Below, in pieces: positions 1 to 9,503 of a stretch of DNA of 64,000 bases (its first letter is position 1; each line of letters opens with the position of its first letter). The DNA comes from Geomonas subterranea (GTDB lineage: Bacteria; Desulfobacterota; Desulfuromonadia; Geobacterales; Geobacteraceae): NCBI RefSeq assembly GCF_019063845.1, contig NZ_CP077683.1, positions 2,716,001-2,780,000 of the forward strand, given 5' to 3'. A model generated the notes under the pieces. The model saw only the letters and a program-made list of their open reading frames with translations. It searched no databases and was not told the origin of the DNA. A program made the translations under genes and the position numbers.

Positions 1-1093
1 GGGAGCAGCTGACGACATGGTCGCGGGCGAGTTCGGCGGTGTCGGCGGTGAAGGGGTCGTGCACCAGCGGCCTGAGCCCGGCCCAGGAAGCGGTGATGTC
101 GGCGGGTTTGGCGCCCAGGTTGAAGTAGCGCCGCAGGTGGCGCAGCAGGTAATCGACGTCCTTCTCCCGCGCCACCGGCACCGTACCCGCCTCGGCCGGC
201 TCCTCGGTGGTCCCCACGAGGCAGTTCCCCTCCCAGGGGAGGATGAAGAGCACACGGCCGTCGTCGGTCTTGGGGATCATGACCCCGGCCCCGGCGGGGG
301 CGAAGCGCCCGGGGAGGATGATGTGGATGCCGCGGCTCACCCTGAGCAGGGAGGCGGCGGTCGGGTCGTCCAGGCGCCGCACGATGTCGGCGGAGGAACC
401 GCAGGCGTTCACCACGCAGCGGGCCCGGATCTGCCAGGAGGCGCCCACCAGCGGGTCGCGCACCAGGGCCCCGGCCACCCTCCCCTTCTCCCGCATCAGC
501 GCCACCACCTCCACGTAGTTGCCGATCACCGCCCCTTCCCGGGAGGCGGTCTGCGCCAGGGCCACGTTCATGCGCACGTCGTTGAACTGCCCGTCGTAGT
601 ACTGCACCCCTCCCTTCAGCCCCTCACCCCGGATCATGGGGAAGCGGCGCAGCATCTCGCCGCGCCCGACGAAGCGGCTGTGGCCGAGCCCCGCCTCGCC
701 CGCCATGAGGTCGTACAGCTTGAGCCCCGCCCAGACGTAGGGGACCTGGGCCAGACCGTAGAGGGGGGTAACCAGGGTGAGCCGCTGGCAAAGGTGCGGG
801 GCGATCTTCAAGAGGATGTCGCGTTCGTGCAGCCCGTCGCGCACCAGGTTGAACTGAACCCGGTCCATGTGCAATACCGCCGACTCCAGGTAACGCACCC
901 CGCCGTGGATGAGCTTGGTGCTCTTGCTGCTGGTGCCGCAGCCGAAGTCGCCCCGCTCCACCAGCGCCACCGACAGTCCGCGGTTGGCCGCGTCGACCGC
1001 GATGCCGCACCCCGTCGCGCCCCCTCCTATCACCAGCATGTCGAAGGTGCGCCCGCTTTTCAGTATGTCCAGGTTCGCGTTCCGGTCCGTCAC
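1..1093 (-). CDS. glpD: Aerobic-type glycerol-3-phosphate dehydrogenase, C-terminus cut by window edge
   Basis: FAD-dependent oxidation of sn-glycerol 3-phosphate to dihydroxyacetone phosphate at the inner membrane, feeding electrons to quinone. The frame on the minus strand opens with the dinucleotide-binding fold (LVIGGGATGCGIAVDA, about residues 15-30), followed by the family block GTSSKSTKLIHGGVRYLE, and later GIHIILPGRF and the LPWEGNCLVGTTE block; these are typical of GlpD. GTG at 1093 is chosen because GGAGG lies 5 bases upstream; another GTG sits one codon earlier. About 364 codons are present, so roughly the last 150 residues of a normal GlpD lie outside the window. It follows glpK in the same direction, separated by about 210 bases that hold a dispersed palindrome, so the two are probably one glycerol operon. 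Confidence 0.95.
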   Translation of the reverse strand, partial: MTDRNANLDILKSGRTFDMLVIGGGATGCGIAVDAANRGLSVALVERGDFGCGTSSKSTKLIHGGVRYLESAVLHMDRVQFNLVRDGLHERDILLKIAPHLCQRLTLVTPLYGLAQVPYVWAGLKLYDLMAGEAGLGHSRFVGRGEMLRRFPMIRGEGLKGGVQYYDGQFNDVRMNVALAQTASREGAVIGNYVEVVALMREKGRVAGALVRDPLVGASWQIRARCVVNACGSSADIVRRLDDPTAASLLRVSRGIHIILPGRFAPAGAGVMIPKTDDGRVLFILPWEGNCLVGTTEEPAEAGTVPVAREKDVDYLLRHLRRYFNLGAKPADITASWAGLRPLVHDPFTADTAELARDHVVSCS

Positions 1094-1129
1094 CACTGCC
1101 TCCAAAAACTAAATCTTTTAAATCAAAGG

Positions 1130-1265
1130 CGATTTTTTAACGCAAAGCCGCAAAGGCGCAAGGTAAAACCCTTATACTGCGAATCCCTCCAGCAAGGTTT
1201 CCGCCTTAACCGGTTTGGCTTGCCGTGCCGATTTCCTTTGCGACTTTGCGTCTTTGCGTTAAATA
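1130..1265. repeat. Dispersed imperfect palindrome between glpK and glpD
   Basis: The left arm (about 1132-1163, with AACGCAAAGCCGCAAAGGCG) is nearly the reverse complement of the right arm (about 1232-1263, with TTTGCGACTTTGCGTCTTTG). The arms flank about 70 bases. It has no coding content and resembles the extragenic palindromes common in Geobacteraceae genomes. It could fold in the glpK-glpD transcript and modulate the downstream gene, but that is inference. Confidence 0.7.
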
Positions 1266-1302
1266 AGCTTTTGTCTTTAACGCCTTTCTTCCCGCGCCCT
1301 TC

Positions 1303-2781
1303 TTACTTAGCCCAACCAAGCGAGAGTTGCACGCACTTTTTCCAGCCGCGGTGCATTTCCTCGCGGCGCTCCCGCGTCAGGCGCGGGTCGAAGCGCCGGT
1401 CCAGGGCCCACAGGCTCCCGATCCGCTCCGTGTCCAGCACCCCGGCGCCGATCCCCGCCAGGAAGGCGGCTCCCAGCGAGGTGCTTTCGGTGCAGCGGGG
1501 TCTCAGCACCGGGGCGCCCAGAAGGTCGGCCTGGATCTCAAGGAGGAGGTTGTTGCGGGTCGCCCCGCCGTCCACCCTCAGTTCGCTCAGGGCGATGCCG
1601 CTCGCGCTTTCCATGGCGCGGATCGCGTCCACGGTCTGAAAAGCGATCGCCTCCAGGGCGGCGCGCGCCAGGTGGCCCCTGCCGCTGCCGCGGGTGAGAC
1701 CGGCGATCACCCCCCTGGCATAAGGATCCCAGTACGGGGTGCCCAAGCCGGAGAGCGCGGGCACGAAGTACACCCCGCCCGTGTCGGCGACGCTGCCGGC
1801 GAGCGCCTCGACCTCGCCCGGGGCTCCGATCACCCCCAGCCCTTCCTCCAGCCACTGCACCGCGGCGCCCGCTATGAAGATGGATCCCTCCAGGGCGTAC
1901 CGCACCGGTTCCCCCGGCAGTTGCCAGGCGATGGTGGAGAGCACCCCCTCGCCGCTCGCAGGAGTGACGCCGCAGTTCATGACCACGAAGGCTCCGGTGC
2001 CGAAGGTCGCCTTGGCCATACCGGGAGCAAAACAACCCTGCCCGAACAGCGCGGCCTGCTGGTCGCCCGCCACGCCGGTGATGGGTATAACGGCGCCCAC
2101 CACCTCCGCGCAGGTATGGCCGAAGTGGGCGGCGCTGCCGCGAACCTCCGGAAGCATGGCGCGCGGGATCTTGAACAGCCGCAAGAGCTCATCGTCCCAC
2201 TCGAGGCTGTGGATGTTGAAGAGCATGGTGCGGCTCGCGTTGGAGAGGTCGGTGACGTGGCTTTTGCCGCCGGTCAGCCGGAAGATGAGCCAGGAATCGA
2301 CCGTGCCGAAGCAGATCTCCCCCCGCTCGCACCGCGCCCTGAGCCCCGGCACGGCATCGAGGAGCCAGGCGATCTTGCTGGCGGAGAAATACGGATCGAG
2401 CAGCAGGCCGGTTTTCTGCCGCACCATCGCCTCAGCACCCTCCCGCTTCAGGACCTCGGTGAACTCGGCGGTGCGCCGGTCCTGCCAGACGATGGCCCGG
2501 TGCAAAGGCTTCCCGGTGGCGCGCTCCCAGATCACCGTGGTCTCACGCTGGTTGGTGATGCCGATGCCGGCCACGCCCCCCCCGCCCGGCACGGAGAGCA
2601 CGCGGCGGATGCAGTCGAGCTGCCCAAGCCAGATCTCCTCCGGGTCGTGCTCCACCCACCCCGGCTGCGGATAGTGCTGGGTGAGCGGCTGCGAGAAGGT
2701 TGCGACGGCATTGCCGTCACTGCCGTAGAGGGTGGCCCGGCTGCTGGTGGTGCCCTGGTCAATGGATAGGAGCTGGCTCAC
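1303..2781 (-). CDS. glpK: Glycerol kinase
   Basis: ATP-dependent phosphorylation of glycerol to sn-glycerol 3-phosphate in the cytoplasm. The 492-residue length matches the family (about 495-500). The FGGY-kinase N-terminal phosphate loop DQGTTSSRA is at residues 8-16, the glycerol-contact region includes GWVEHDPEEIW, and the C-terminal ATP-binding signature LRVDGGATRNN is present near residue 400. An AGGAGG-type ribosome site precedes ATG 2781. glpD follows on the same strand, so the product of this enzyme is the substrate of the next. No frame damage is seen. Confidence 0.97.
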   Translation of the reverse strand: MSQLLSIDQGTTSSRATLYGSDGNAVATFSQPLTQHYPQPGWVEHDPEEIWLGQLDCIRRVLSVPGGGGVAGIGITNQRETTVIWERATGKPLHRAIVWQDRRTAEFTEVLKREGAEAMVRQKTGLLLDPYFSASKIAWLLDAVPGLRARCERGEICFGTVDSWLIFRLTGGKSHVTDLSNASRTMLFNIHSLEWDDELLRLFKIPRAMLPEVRGSAAHFGHTCAEVVGAVIPITGVAGDQQAALFGQGCFAPGMAKATFGTGAFVVMNCGVTPASGEGVLSTIAWQLPGEPVRYALEGSIFIAGAAVQWLEEGLGVIGAPGEVEALAGSVADTGGVYFVPALSGLGTPYWDPYARGVIAGLTRGSGRGHLARAALEAIAFQTVDAIRAMESASGIALSELRVDGGATRNNLLLEIQADLLGAPVLRPRCTESTSLGAAFLAGIGAGVLDTERIGSLWALDRRFDPRLTRERREEMHRGWKKCVQLSLGWAK

Positions 2782-2832
2782 GCGTCCTCCTGTAAAGGGA
2801 TAAGGGGACAGGCACCTGGCGGAGCCAGTCCC

Positions 2833-3441
2833 CTATTTGAACCTGAAGATGAACCGGGTTCCCACCCGCTCCTCCTGGCGCTGCCCGGTGTAGGACCATC
2901 CCGTGACCGGGTCCTGGTCGTAGTAGAGCATGACATCGGTGCGTGGCGTGAGATGCACCCCGAACTCGCCGGTCCATCTGAGCGGGGTGTGAGACGGGTT
3001 GAGAAAATCGTAGCCGGTGCGCCAGCCGGCCTCGGGGCGGGTGCCGAGCTCCGCGCCGCCGGCAATGCCCCTGCTCTCGACGGTTACCACGGAGAGCTTG
3101 GCGGCGGCCGAGAGGTAGAAGGTTTCCGCCAGCGAAAGGCGCCAGCCCGCCTGGGCGTGCAGGCGGTGGGTCGACTGCTCGAGACCTCCGTGCAGCTCCT
3201 GCCCGGTCCCCCGGTAGCCGACGCCAACTTCAGGCGCCAGCGTCAACTGGTAGGTGGGGCTGTAGCTGAGCCCCGCGTTGGTGAGCAGGCGGTCCGTTTC
3301 GAAAAAGCGCCCCGCCGCTGCCGGTTCGGCATGTATCGAGGTGTCCATGGGATCCGAGAGGATGGGCGCGCCAAGTCCTGCAGCGTACAGCTCCATGACC
3401 TGGAACAGTAGTAATGAGAGGGCAGCCACCAGAACTTTCAT
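2833..3441 (-). CDS. Predicted outer-membrane beta-barrel protein, function unknown
   Basis: A protein of about 202 residues with an N-terminal signal peptide (MKVLVAALSLLLFQ...YAAG) followed by alternating polar and aromatic strands such as LSYSPTYQLTLAPEVGVGYRG, ending in RFIFRFK, as in small outer-membrane barrels. I do not recognise a named family. The start at ATG 3441 is chosen because the signal peptide begins there; an in-frame TTG at 3495 would add 18 residues that do not look like a signal. It lies about 50 bases upstream of glpK in the same direction, so it may be co-transcribed and could be a diffusion channel for the glycerol operon, which is inference from position only. Confidence 0.7.
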   Translation of the reverse strand: MKVLVAALSLLLFQVMELYAAGLGAPILSDPMDTSIHAEPAAAGRFFETDRLLTNAGLSYSPTYQLTLAPEVGVGYRGTGQELHGGLEQSTHRLHAQAGWRLSLAETFYLSAAAKLSVVTVESRGIAGGAELGTRPEAGWRTGYDFLNPSHTPLRWTGEFGVHLTPRTDVMLYYDQDPVTGWSYTGQRQEERVGTRFIFRFK

Positions 3442-3515
3442 GGGGAACAGTGTAGCAAAAATCCTATTCACCCGCTTGCTATTATTAATTAACAACGCCC
3501 CGCGCCCACAAAGGA

Positions 3516-3549
3516 GAAAGGGCCCCGGAAACGTTCCGGGGCCCCTTCT
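3516..3549. terminator. Bidirectional stem-loop terminator
   Basis: A GC-rich perfect stem (GGGCCCCGGAA against TTCCGGGGCCC, loop ACG) flanked by A-rich sequence on one side and TTCTT on the other. It sits between the end of the decaheme cytochrome operon and the small barrel gene, both on the minus strand, and is placed to end the cytochrome transcript. Confidence 0.8.
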
Positions 3550-3610
3550 TCGCCTCTTTGGCCGAGGCGCTTACTGCTCCTGCGACTTGGCGCAGGGTTA
3601 ATGGTTCACG

Positions 3611-6600
3611 TTAGTCGTCGCCGACCACCGAGAACCTGTGGGCGTTCCAGATGGCGTTCGGACCGGTGGTGCCGTGGCAGGTGATGCAGGCCTCACCGGC
3701 GGGGTTGACAGCGCTGCGGTTCACATTGACCTGGCCGCCCATGGTGGCGAAGTGGGCCAGGGCGTTGGGCCTGCTGTGGCAGGCACGGCAGGTTGCGGTG
3801 AACGGCGAGTTCACCTTGTCCTGCAGGTTGGGCAGGGATTTACGGTCCGCGTCGACCTGGGTCACGTTGTTGCCGACGCCTGCCGCGGTCTGCAGGGTCA
3901 GGGCCACGCCAGTCGTGGTCTGCCAGGTGCTCGGCTGTACCTTGTCACCGATGCGGGTGTAGGTCGCCTTGGAGGCGTCGACCGCGCCGCTGCTGGTCAG
4001 GGTGTCTTTGTGGCAGGCCCTGCAGTCCTTCAGGACGCCCGGGAAGGTGACTTCCTCGAAGTTGAAGTCGAAGTCGCCGCTGGTGCCCCTGTCGCGTACG
4101 AAAGCGAGCGGGATACCGACCACGAGGGAGTTGTTGCCGGCGTGGATGCCGTGGACCATGTCCTTGAAGTTGTTGGACGCTTCCGGATACTGGGTCGGGT
4201 CGTTACCCAGGGCCGCCACCAGCTCGGTCATGGCGTCCTTGGATTCTTGGCTGATGGTGCCAGTGAAGGCGCTGCCGGTCAGGAAGTTGGTGACGGCTGC
4301 CAGCGAGGTGCCGACGGGGTTGGCCACGATGAACTGGATCAGAGACTGTTGCGCGCCGCGGCCGGAGGTGGAGAGGTTCGGCACGTGGCACAGGGCGCAG
4401 ATCGCCTCGCCCACGGTATCCTTGCCGATCACGCGGTTGCCGCCGTGCCCTTCGAACCACTCGTGGCAGTTGGCGCATTTGGCGGAGTCGATGACCACGC
4501 GGCGCACGGTGTCGCCGGTAACGGTTTTCACCGAGGAGAGGGCGTGGCGTGCGGTGTTGGCCGCGATGCCGCCGGTGCCTGCCGCCTGGGTGAAGTACCC
4601 CTGCAGGCCCACGGCCCTCATGGTGGCGCCGACCGGGAAGGCGGAAGCGGAGTTGACGGTCACGGTGTAGTAGCCGCTGCTGTCCGGGGTACCCAGGGTG
4701 CCGGTGGTACCGCCGACGAGGCTCGCGATGGAAACGGATTTCGGCTGGGCCGCCTTCACGCCGAGGTTGTTGTAGTCGCCCGAGTAGAGCGATGCCGGCT
4801 GGTTCGCGGTGTCCTTGAAGTAGGCGAGCAGGAAGCTCGGGCCGCCGGTGTAGCCGACCAGCGGGTTGGTCGAGTTGCCGTCGAAGACCACGTTGGTCTT
4901 GGCCGCGGTGAGCGAACCGGTGTTCTTCTGGATCCTGAACTTGATGCTCAGGTTGTTGGTGACCGCATCGACCGTGGCGCTGGCGACTTCGTAGTAGAAG
5001 TTGGTGAGGCCGGCCGGGGTGTTCGGGTTGTTCGGAGTCGCGATCTCGGTCTGGTGCAGGAGGTCGGCATCGGCATGGCAGCCGACGCAGTTGGCGTCGC
5101 TGGCCTGTGCGCCCGCGGCATGGCCCGCGCCGGTCGCGAAGTTCACGCCGTCATGGCAGGCCCCGCAAGCCTTGCGGCTCGGCTTGGTCTTCCAGTTGTT
5201 GGCCTGGGGTGCCAGGGCGAGCTGATCGGCGTTGTCCCCCTTGTGGCACTGGCGGCAGTTGCGCACGTCCTTGGGCAGGATGACCTCGTTGAAGAGTACG
5301 CCCGCGTAGTTGTAGTTGGTCTTGGTCAGCTTGTTGCCCATGTGGATCTTGTGGATCATGGTCACGAACTCGCCCGCAACCTCGCCGTCGGCGATGTAGG
5401 TCGATGCCGAGGTGATGGCGCCGCTGGCATCCGTGGTGATGGCCGGGAAGGCGCCGGAGGTGGACGCCACGTTGGTCCTGCCGATCGCCCTCTGCGAGGT
5501 GTGGCACATGAGACAGTACCTGGCATCGCCGCGGCCGCCGTGCGGGGTGGTGACGCCGATCTTGCCGTGGCACTCGTTGCAGGCGGCGGTGGTGATCATG
5601 TCTTTGACCACGGTCGGAGCGACGTCAGGGGTCGCCGGGACGAAGGTGGCCACGAAGTACTTCTCGTTGTAGAAGTTGCTGAGCGTCGAGCCGTCGTTCA
5701 GCTGGGCGATGGACGGGGTGGAGCGGACCCCTACCATGAGCCGGTGGGTCAGGTTGGCGTTGTAGGTCACCATGCCGCCGGTGCCGGCCTTGATGTCCTT
5801 GCCAAAGATGACGGTGTAGGAGCCGTCGCCGTTGTCGATGACGGTATAGCCGGTGTCGGTGGTGGGACGGCTGGTAGCGGTCACCATGTAGGAGAGCCAC
5901 TGGTCGGGGCTGCCGCTGGTGCCGGGCTGCAGCTGGGCGATGACCAGGTTGAAGGCCTTAAGGCCCCTGATCCCCTTGCCGGTGTCCTTGTTGATGACGG
6001 TGAAGCTGACGATCGGCTTGCTCCCCGGGATGGAGACCGAGCTGATGGAGCCGTCGAGCGTCGTGTTGTCCAGGTCCTCGGCGCCGAGGGTGTTGGCATC
6101 CTGTGCCGGCAGCAGGGCTGCGGAACTGAACTTGCCGGAGAGGGCCAGGCCGTTGGTGCTGTAGGCGAGCGCCTGGCCGCCGTTGTTGACCCAGAGGCTG
6201 GCCGCGTCGGTGTAGGTCTTGCTGACCGAGGCGAGGGTCTGGTTTGCGTCACCCAGAATGCCGGTGAGTCCCAGAAGCTGCGACTCAAGGATGGTCCTGT
6301 TGGTGCTGTCCTGGCTGATCACGATGCTGATCGGGTTGGAGCCGGTGACGGCGCCGGCCGCGGGAGGATTACTCAGATCGATGGGGACCACGGTGCGGAA
6401 GGTTCCCTGGGCCACGACCGCCTTGAAGACGAGGATCGTCTTGGTGGCAGGCAGGTTGAAGGTGAGGTTGCTGAAACTGCCGTCCGTACCGATGGCTGCG
6501 GTACCGAGTTGCGCACCGTCCAACGCGTTGTAGACGAAGACGTTGTTCAGGGCACCAGCCGAGGTAGAGGACAGGAAGACGCTCTTCGCGGCTGCCTTGG

Positions 6601-6742
6601 CGACGTCTACCTTGCCGCTGACGGTCACCTCCGTTCCCTTCTCGGTGCGCTTGGTGCTGGACCCTCCTCCGCTGCAACCTGCAAGAGGCAACAGCACGCA
6701 TACTAAGAGTGCTACGAGGTACCTTAGGTTTCTGCCGATCAT
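3611..6742 (-). CDS. OmcA/MtrC-family decaheme c-type cytochrome lipoprotein (copy 1)
   Basis: Predicted cell-surface electron carrier of a porin-cytochrome conduit. 1,043 residues. A lipoprotein signal with lipobox LAGC (about residues 20-23) is followed by a Gly/Ser linker. Ten CXXCH heme sites are visible: CNECH, CLMCH, CRQCH, CGACH, CVGCH, CANCH, CALCH, CRACH, CRACH and CITCH, arranged as two five-heme groups separated by a beta-rich domain, the arrangement of OmcA/MtrC proteins. A strong AGGAGGAG ribosome site precedes ATG 6742. It is the last gene of the five-gene operon 10824-3611 and is followed by a strong terminator. Its paralogue at 12135-15188 shares the N-terminus almost exactly but differs strongly in the heme domains. 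The terminal acceptor (Fe(III), Mn(IV), humics or a partner) cannot be read from the sequence. Confidence 0.93.
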   Translation of the reverse strand: MIGRNLRYLVALLVCVLLPLAGCSGGGSSTKRTEKGTEVTVSGKVDVAKAAAKSVFLSSTSAGALNNVFVYNALDGAQLGTAAIGTDGSFSNLTFNLPATKTILVFKAVVAQGTFRTVVPIDLSNPPAAGAVTGSNPISIVISQDSTNRTILESQLLGLTGILGDANQTLASVSKTYTDAASLWVNNGGQALAYSTNGLALSGKFSSAALLPAQDANTLGAEDLDNTTLDGSISSVSIPGSKPIVSFTVINKDTGKGIRGLKAFNLVIAQLQPGTSGSPDQWLSYMVTATSRPTTDTGYTVIDNGDGSYTVIFGKDIKAGTGGMVTYNANLTHRLMVGVRSTPSIAQLNDGSTLSNFYNEKYFVATFVPATPDVAPTVVKDMITTAACNECHGKIGVTTPHGGRGDARYCLMCHTSQRAIGRTNVASTSGAFPAITTDASGAITSASTYIADGEVAGEFVTMIHKIHMGNKLTKTNYNYAGVLFNEVILPKDVRNCRQCHKGDNADQLALAPQANNWKTKPSRKACGACHDGVNFATGAGHAAGAQASDANCVGCHADADLLHQTEIATPNNPNTPAGLTNFYYEVASATVDAVTNNLSIKFRIQKNTGSLTAAKTNVVFDGNSTNPLVGYTGGPSFLLAYFKDTANQPASLYSGDYNNLGVKAAQPKSVSIASLVGGTTGTLGTPDSSGYYTVTVNSASAFPVGATMRAVGLQGYFTQAAGTGGIAANTARHALSSVKTVTGDTVRRVVIDSAKCANCHEWFEGHGGNRVIGKDTVGEAICALCHVPNLSTSGRGAQQSLIQFIVANPVGTSLAAVTNFLTGSAFTGTISQESKDAMTELVAALGNDPTQYPEASNNFKDMVHGIHAGNNSLVVGIPLAFVRDRGTSGDFDFNFEEVTFPGVLKDCRACHKDTLTSSGAVDASKATYTRIGDKVQPSTWQTTTGVALTLQTAAGVGNNVTQVDADRKSLPNLQDKVNSPFTATCRACHSRPNALAHFATMGGQVNVNRSAVNPAGEACITCHGTTGPNAIWNAHRFSVVGDD

Positions 6743-6849
6743 AGTCTCCTCCTGTTTTTAGTGTCCTGCGTCGCTCTACATCGTGGCCATCTGTAAGCTG
6801 TAAGTAAGTAAAGTCCTCCTTTAGATCGTGATGTCGCTCCGTTTATGAA

Positions 6850-8361
6850 CTAGGGATTCACCTGCCCGCTGACCGTCACGCCCAGGGACGGACGGTTCGC
6901 AGTTACCGAAAGTGCCGTGCTTGCCGCCGAGCGGTTGCCTGCGGCGTCGAAGGCTTTCACCGTGTAGGAATAGGTGGTGGCCGAGGTGACCGAGGCATCG
7001 GTGAAGCTTGTCGCTGTGGCCGTGCCGACCTTGACGCCGTCACGGAACACGTCGTAGCCAGTGACGCCCACGTTGTCGGTCGAGGCGCCCCAACTGAGGG
7101 CGACCGAGCTGGTGGTGCCAGTGATAGCCGTGGTCACCGCTGCGAGGCCGGTGGGCGAGGTAGGGGGCGTCAGGTCCAGCTGCGCCAGCAGGTCGCCGGA
7201 GAGTTGCCCGCTCACGGTGACGCTTAGCGAGGCCTGGTTCGGCTTCACCGACAGCGGGGCGCTGGCGGACGAGAAGTTCCCTGCCGCGTCGAAGGCCACC
7301 ACCGTGTAGACGTAGGTGACGTTGGAGGTGACCGGCGAATCGATAAAGGTGGTGGTGGTCGTGGTGCCGATCTTGGCGCCGTCGCGGTACACCTCGTAGC
7401 CGGCCACGGCGTTGTTGTCGCTGGCCGCGGTCCAGGTCAGGATGACGGTGCTGGTGGTGGAGTCGATGGCAGCGGTGGTTGCCGACAGCCCGGTTACCGC
7501 CGACGGGGCCGTGATATCGGTGAAATTCGGCTCGAGCGGCGGGTTGGTGACCTGGGCGATCATGCTGACCACTGCCGCGGCGATCGCTCCCGGGTGGTCT
7601 GCGGCGACCTGGGTGGCCGCGCTGGTGAAGACGCCCACGAAGGTCTGGTACGCGGGGAGGGCCGGGTTGACGTCGGCGATGGCCTGGTTGATCACGGTCA
7701 TCGCTGCCGTGGTGTCGGTGACGGTGCCGCCGGCCTTGGAATCGACGATCATCTGGTCGATGACCATAAGGGCGGCCAGGTAGGCCGTACTCTGGGCCGG
7801 CGGTGCCAGGATGTCGGTGACGTTGAACAGTGCCCCCACCTGCGCGTTGGCCGCGACGATCGCGCTCTGCAACACTGCGGTGGTGACGGTCGTGACTGCG
7901 GCCTTCTGCTCCAGGATGAGGGGGAGCTTCTGGAAGGCGGCCTCGGTGAGCGGAGTCACCGCGACAGGGACGTCAGGGTTGAAGTTGTCCACCACCGCGC
8001 TAAAGGAATCTGTCGCCGTGAAGGGGACCGCTAGCCCGGTGCTCTCGCTCAGGTAGGTGGCGCCGGCCCGGCCGGTAACGGTGACCACCACCGGCCCGGT
8101 GACCGAGGCAGGAATCCTGACCGCATAGCTGCCGTCATTACCGGTGGCGCCAGTGCCGAGCAAGGCACCACGGCTGCCGTTCAGCTGCAGCCGGTTCACC
8201 GAGACCAGGGCGCCGACGATGGGGCCCTTCATGGCGACACCGGAGATTATCCTCGTGCCACCACCGCCGCCACCGCCGCCGCCACCGCAGCCGATGAGGA
8301 GCAACGGCAGGCAGAGAAGCAGTAACGCCGCCACAACCTGTTTTTTCCAGGGAATGCACAT
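6850..8361 (-). CDS. Fibronectin type III lipoprotein of the conduit operon (copy 1)
   Basis: A 503-residue lipoprotein: the signal ends at LLIGC (Cys about 25) and is followed by a polyglycine linker of ten Gly. Next comes a carboxypeptidase-regulatory-like segment (ISGVAMKGPIVGALVSV), a helical middle part, and two fibronectin III-like domains in the C-terminal half, each ending in YTVVAFDAAGN or YTVKAFDAAGN. No heme motif is present. A good AAGGAG site precedes ATG 8361. It lies between the CX4CH cytochrome and the decaheme gene, as in the second operon. A scaffold or surface-adhesion role beside the decaheme is inferred from the operon; no enzyme motif is seen. Confidence 0.85.
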   Translation of the reverse strand: MCIPWKKQVVAALLLLCLPLLLIGCGGGGGGGGGGTRIISGVAMKGPIVGALVSVNRLQLNGSRGALLGTGATGNDGSYAVRIPASVTGPVVVTVTGRAGATYLSESTGLAVPFTATDSFSAVVDNFNPDVPVAVTPLTEAAFQKLPLILEQKAAVTTVTTAVLQSAIVAANAQVGALFNVTDILAPPAQSTAYLAALMVIDQMIVDSKAGGTVTDTTAAMTVINQAIADVNPALPAYQTFVGVFTSAATQVAADHPGAIAAAVVSMIAQVTNPPLEPNFTDITAPSAVTGLSATTAAIDSTTSTVILTWTAASDNNAVAGYEVYRDGAKIGTTTTTTFIDSPVTSNVTYVYTVVAFDAAGNFSSASAPLSVKPNQASLSVTVSGQLSGDLLAQLDLTPPTSPTGLAAVTTAITGTTSSVALSWGASTDNVGVTGYDVFRDGVKVGTATATSFTDASVTSATTYSYTVKAFDAAGNRSAASTALSVTANRPSLGVTVSGQVNP

Positions 8362-8409
8362 ATTATTTTCTCCTTCTACTAGAATCAGGAAAATGATCGC
8401 GCCTTCTCG

Positions 8410-9078
8410 CTAGTTCTCCGCCGGGAGCGGGTTACCGCTGCCGTGGCAGCCGTTCTTGATGCAGGACGGGCCGCTGGCGAACGCGCCGGCCAGGGTTGTG
8501 CCATGACAGACCGCGTTGCGGCAGGTAGTGAAGCTTATGCGCGGCGCGGTCTCGAAGTAGTTGACGTGGCCCGCGATGTTGGCCGCGGTGCTGGCCCCTA
8601 CCCCGCCCCACTGGTGGATCTGCGGGGCCTCAGCCGTTCCATCCATGTGGCAGGTGGTGCAGGCAGGGCCGGAGCCGGTCACCCCGGTGAGTGCGGGGCC
8701 GTGACATTCAGCTACCTTGCATGAAGCGTTGCCGTTGGTCTCCACGTAGCCGGCATGGAGGGCATAGGCAAGCCCCCCCCACAGTACCGGGTGCACCGAG
8801 GTGGCGCTGCCGGCGTGGCACCCCGTGCCGCTTACCGGATCCTTCATGCAGGAGACCTTGGCGATCCCCCCCTTCAGGTTGTCGCCATGGCACTCAACGC
8901 AGCCGTTGATGTCTTCCTCGGCGGCCACGCTGTGACCCGCCGGGAGCCAGTTAGCCGGATGCTTGCCGGCCGCGGGGTCGAAGCTCGCCTGCGGGTTCGC
9001 GTCCCCGCAACCCGACAGGGCCAGCGCCAGCGCACCAAGAACGGCGAAAGACAGAACTTTCGTTGTTATTTGTGGCAT
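8410..9078 (-). CDS. Multiheme cytochrome lipoprotein of the Geobacter CX4CH/CX2CH type (copy 1)
   Basis: A 222-residue lipoprotein with lipobox LSGC. Heme-like sites alternate in spacing: CVECH, a long CX9CH (CMKDPVSGTGCH), CKVAECH, CTTCH, CRNAVCH and CIKNGCH. This matches the domain family described from Geobacter sulfurreducens as CxxxxCH...CXXCH (TIGR01904 by recollection). ATG 9078 is chosen because GAGG lies just upstream and because the start overlaps the stop of the pentaheme gene by 13 bases, implying translational coupling; a longer upstream frame is the shadow of that gene. It is probably attached to the outer membrane and relays electrons inside the conduit. Confidence 0.85.
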   Translation of the reverse strand: MPQITTKVLSFAVLGALALALSGCGDANPQASFDPAAGKHPANWLPAGHSVAAEEDINGCVECHGDNLKGGIAKVSCMKDPVSGTGCHAGSATSVHPVLWGGLAYALHAGYVETNGNASCKVAECHGPALTGVTGSGPACTTCHMDGTAEAPQIHQWGGVGASTAANIAGHVNYFETAPRISFTTCRNAVCHGTTLAGAFASGPSCIKNGCHGSGNPLPAEN

Positions 9079-9503
9079 GTCAGGCACCTCTCGTTGTTGG
9101 TACGTCCGTGGCACTTGGCGCACGACGCAGGATTGATCTTGCCGTCGATCCTGTGCTGGCTCATGTAATCACCCCGGTGCGGCAGGTTCCTTTCCACCGC
9201 CTCGGAGAACTTCACGTTCGGCTTCAGCTCTTCTTTGTGCGCATGGCAGTCGGAGCAGAAGGATTCGGCGTGGCAGGAAGCACAAGCCCTTCTGGCGTTG
9301 CTGGCAAAGACGCTGTGTTTTTTGAAGAAGTCCACGGCCTGGTGGTTCATGGCCGCATAGGCATCGGTGTGGCACTCGGTACAGTTGGGCGTACCGGTCA
9401 CCGCCTCAGGGTGGATCAGCGCACCGCTCTTGGTGTTGGCGCAGGCAACGAGAAGGAGCGCCATGAGCGGAACCATCAACAGAATCAGTATTTTACTTTT
9501 CAC
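9066..9503 (-). CDS. Pentaheme c-type cytochrome lipoprotein (copy 1)
   Basis: 145 residues with a lipoprotein signal (lipobox LVAC) and five CXXCH sites: CTECH, CASCH, CSDCH, CAKCH and CLTCH, the last at the extreme C-terminus. GTG 9503 is the probable start: a GGGGGG stretch precedes it and it overlaps the porin stop by 11 bases. The mature part appears identical to copy 2 (17501-17938), unlike the other genes in the two operons. The small size, lipid anchor and position beside the porin suggest the periplasm-side electron entry of the conduit, by analogy with porin-cytochrome complexes. Confidence 0.9.
   Translation of the reverse strand: MKSKILILLMVPLMALLLVACANTKSGALIHPEAVTGTPNCTECHTDAYAAMNHQAVDFFKKHSVFASNARRACASCHAESFCSDCHAHKEELKPNVKFSEAVERNLPHRGDYMSQHRIDGKINPASCAKCHGRTNNERCLTCHK

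Noticed and set aside
17..6706. Long plus-strand reading frames (for example 17-1639, 1327-2769, 3638-6706) opposite glpD, glpK and the decaheme
   Set aside because: They are antisense to clear genes in GC-rich DNA, have no family match and a composition typical of shadow frames (runs of Gly, Val, His and Arg).
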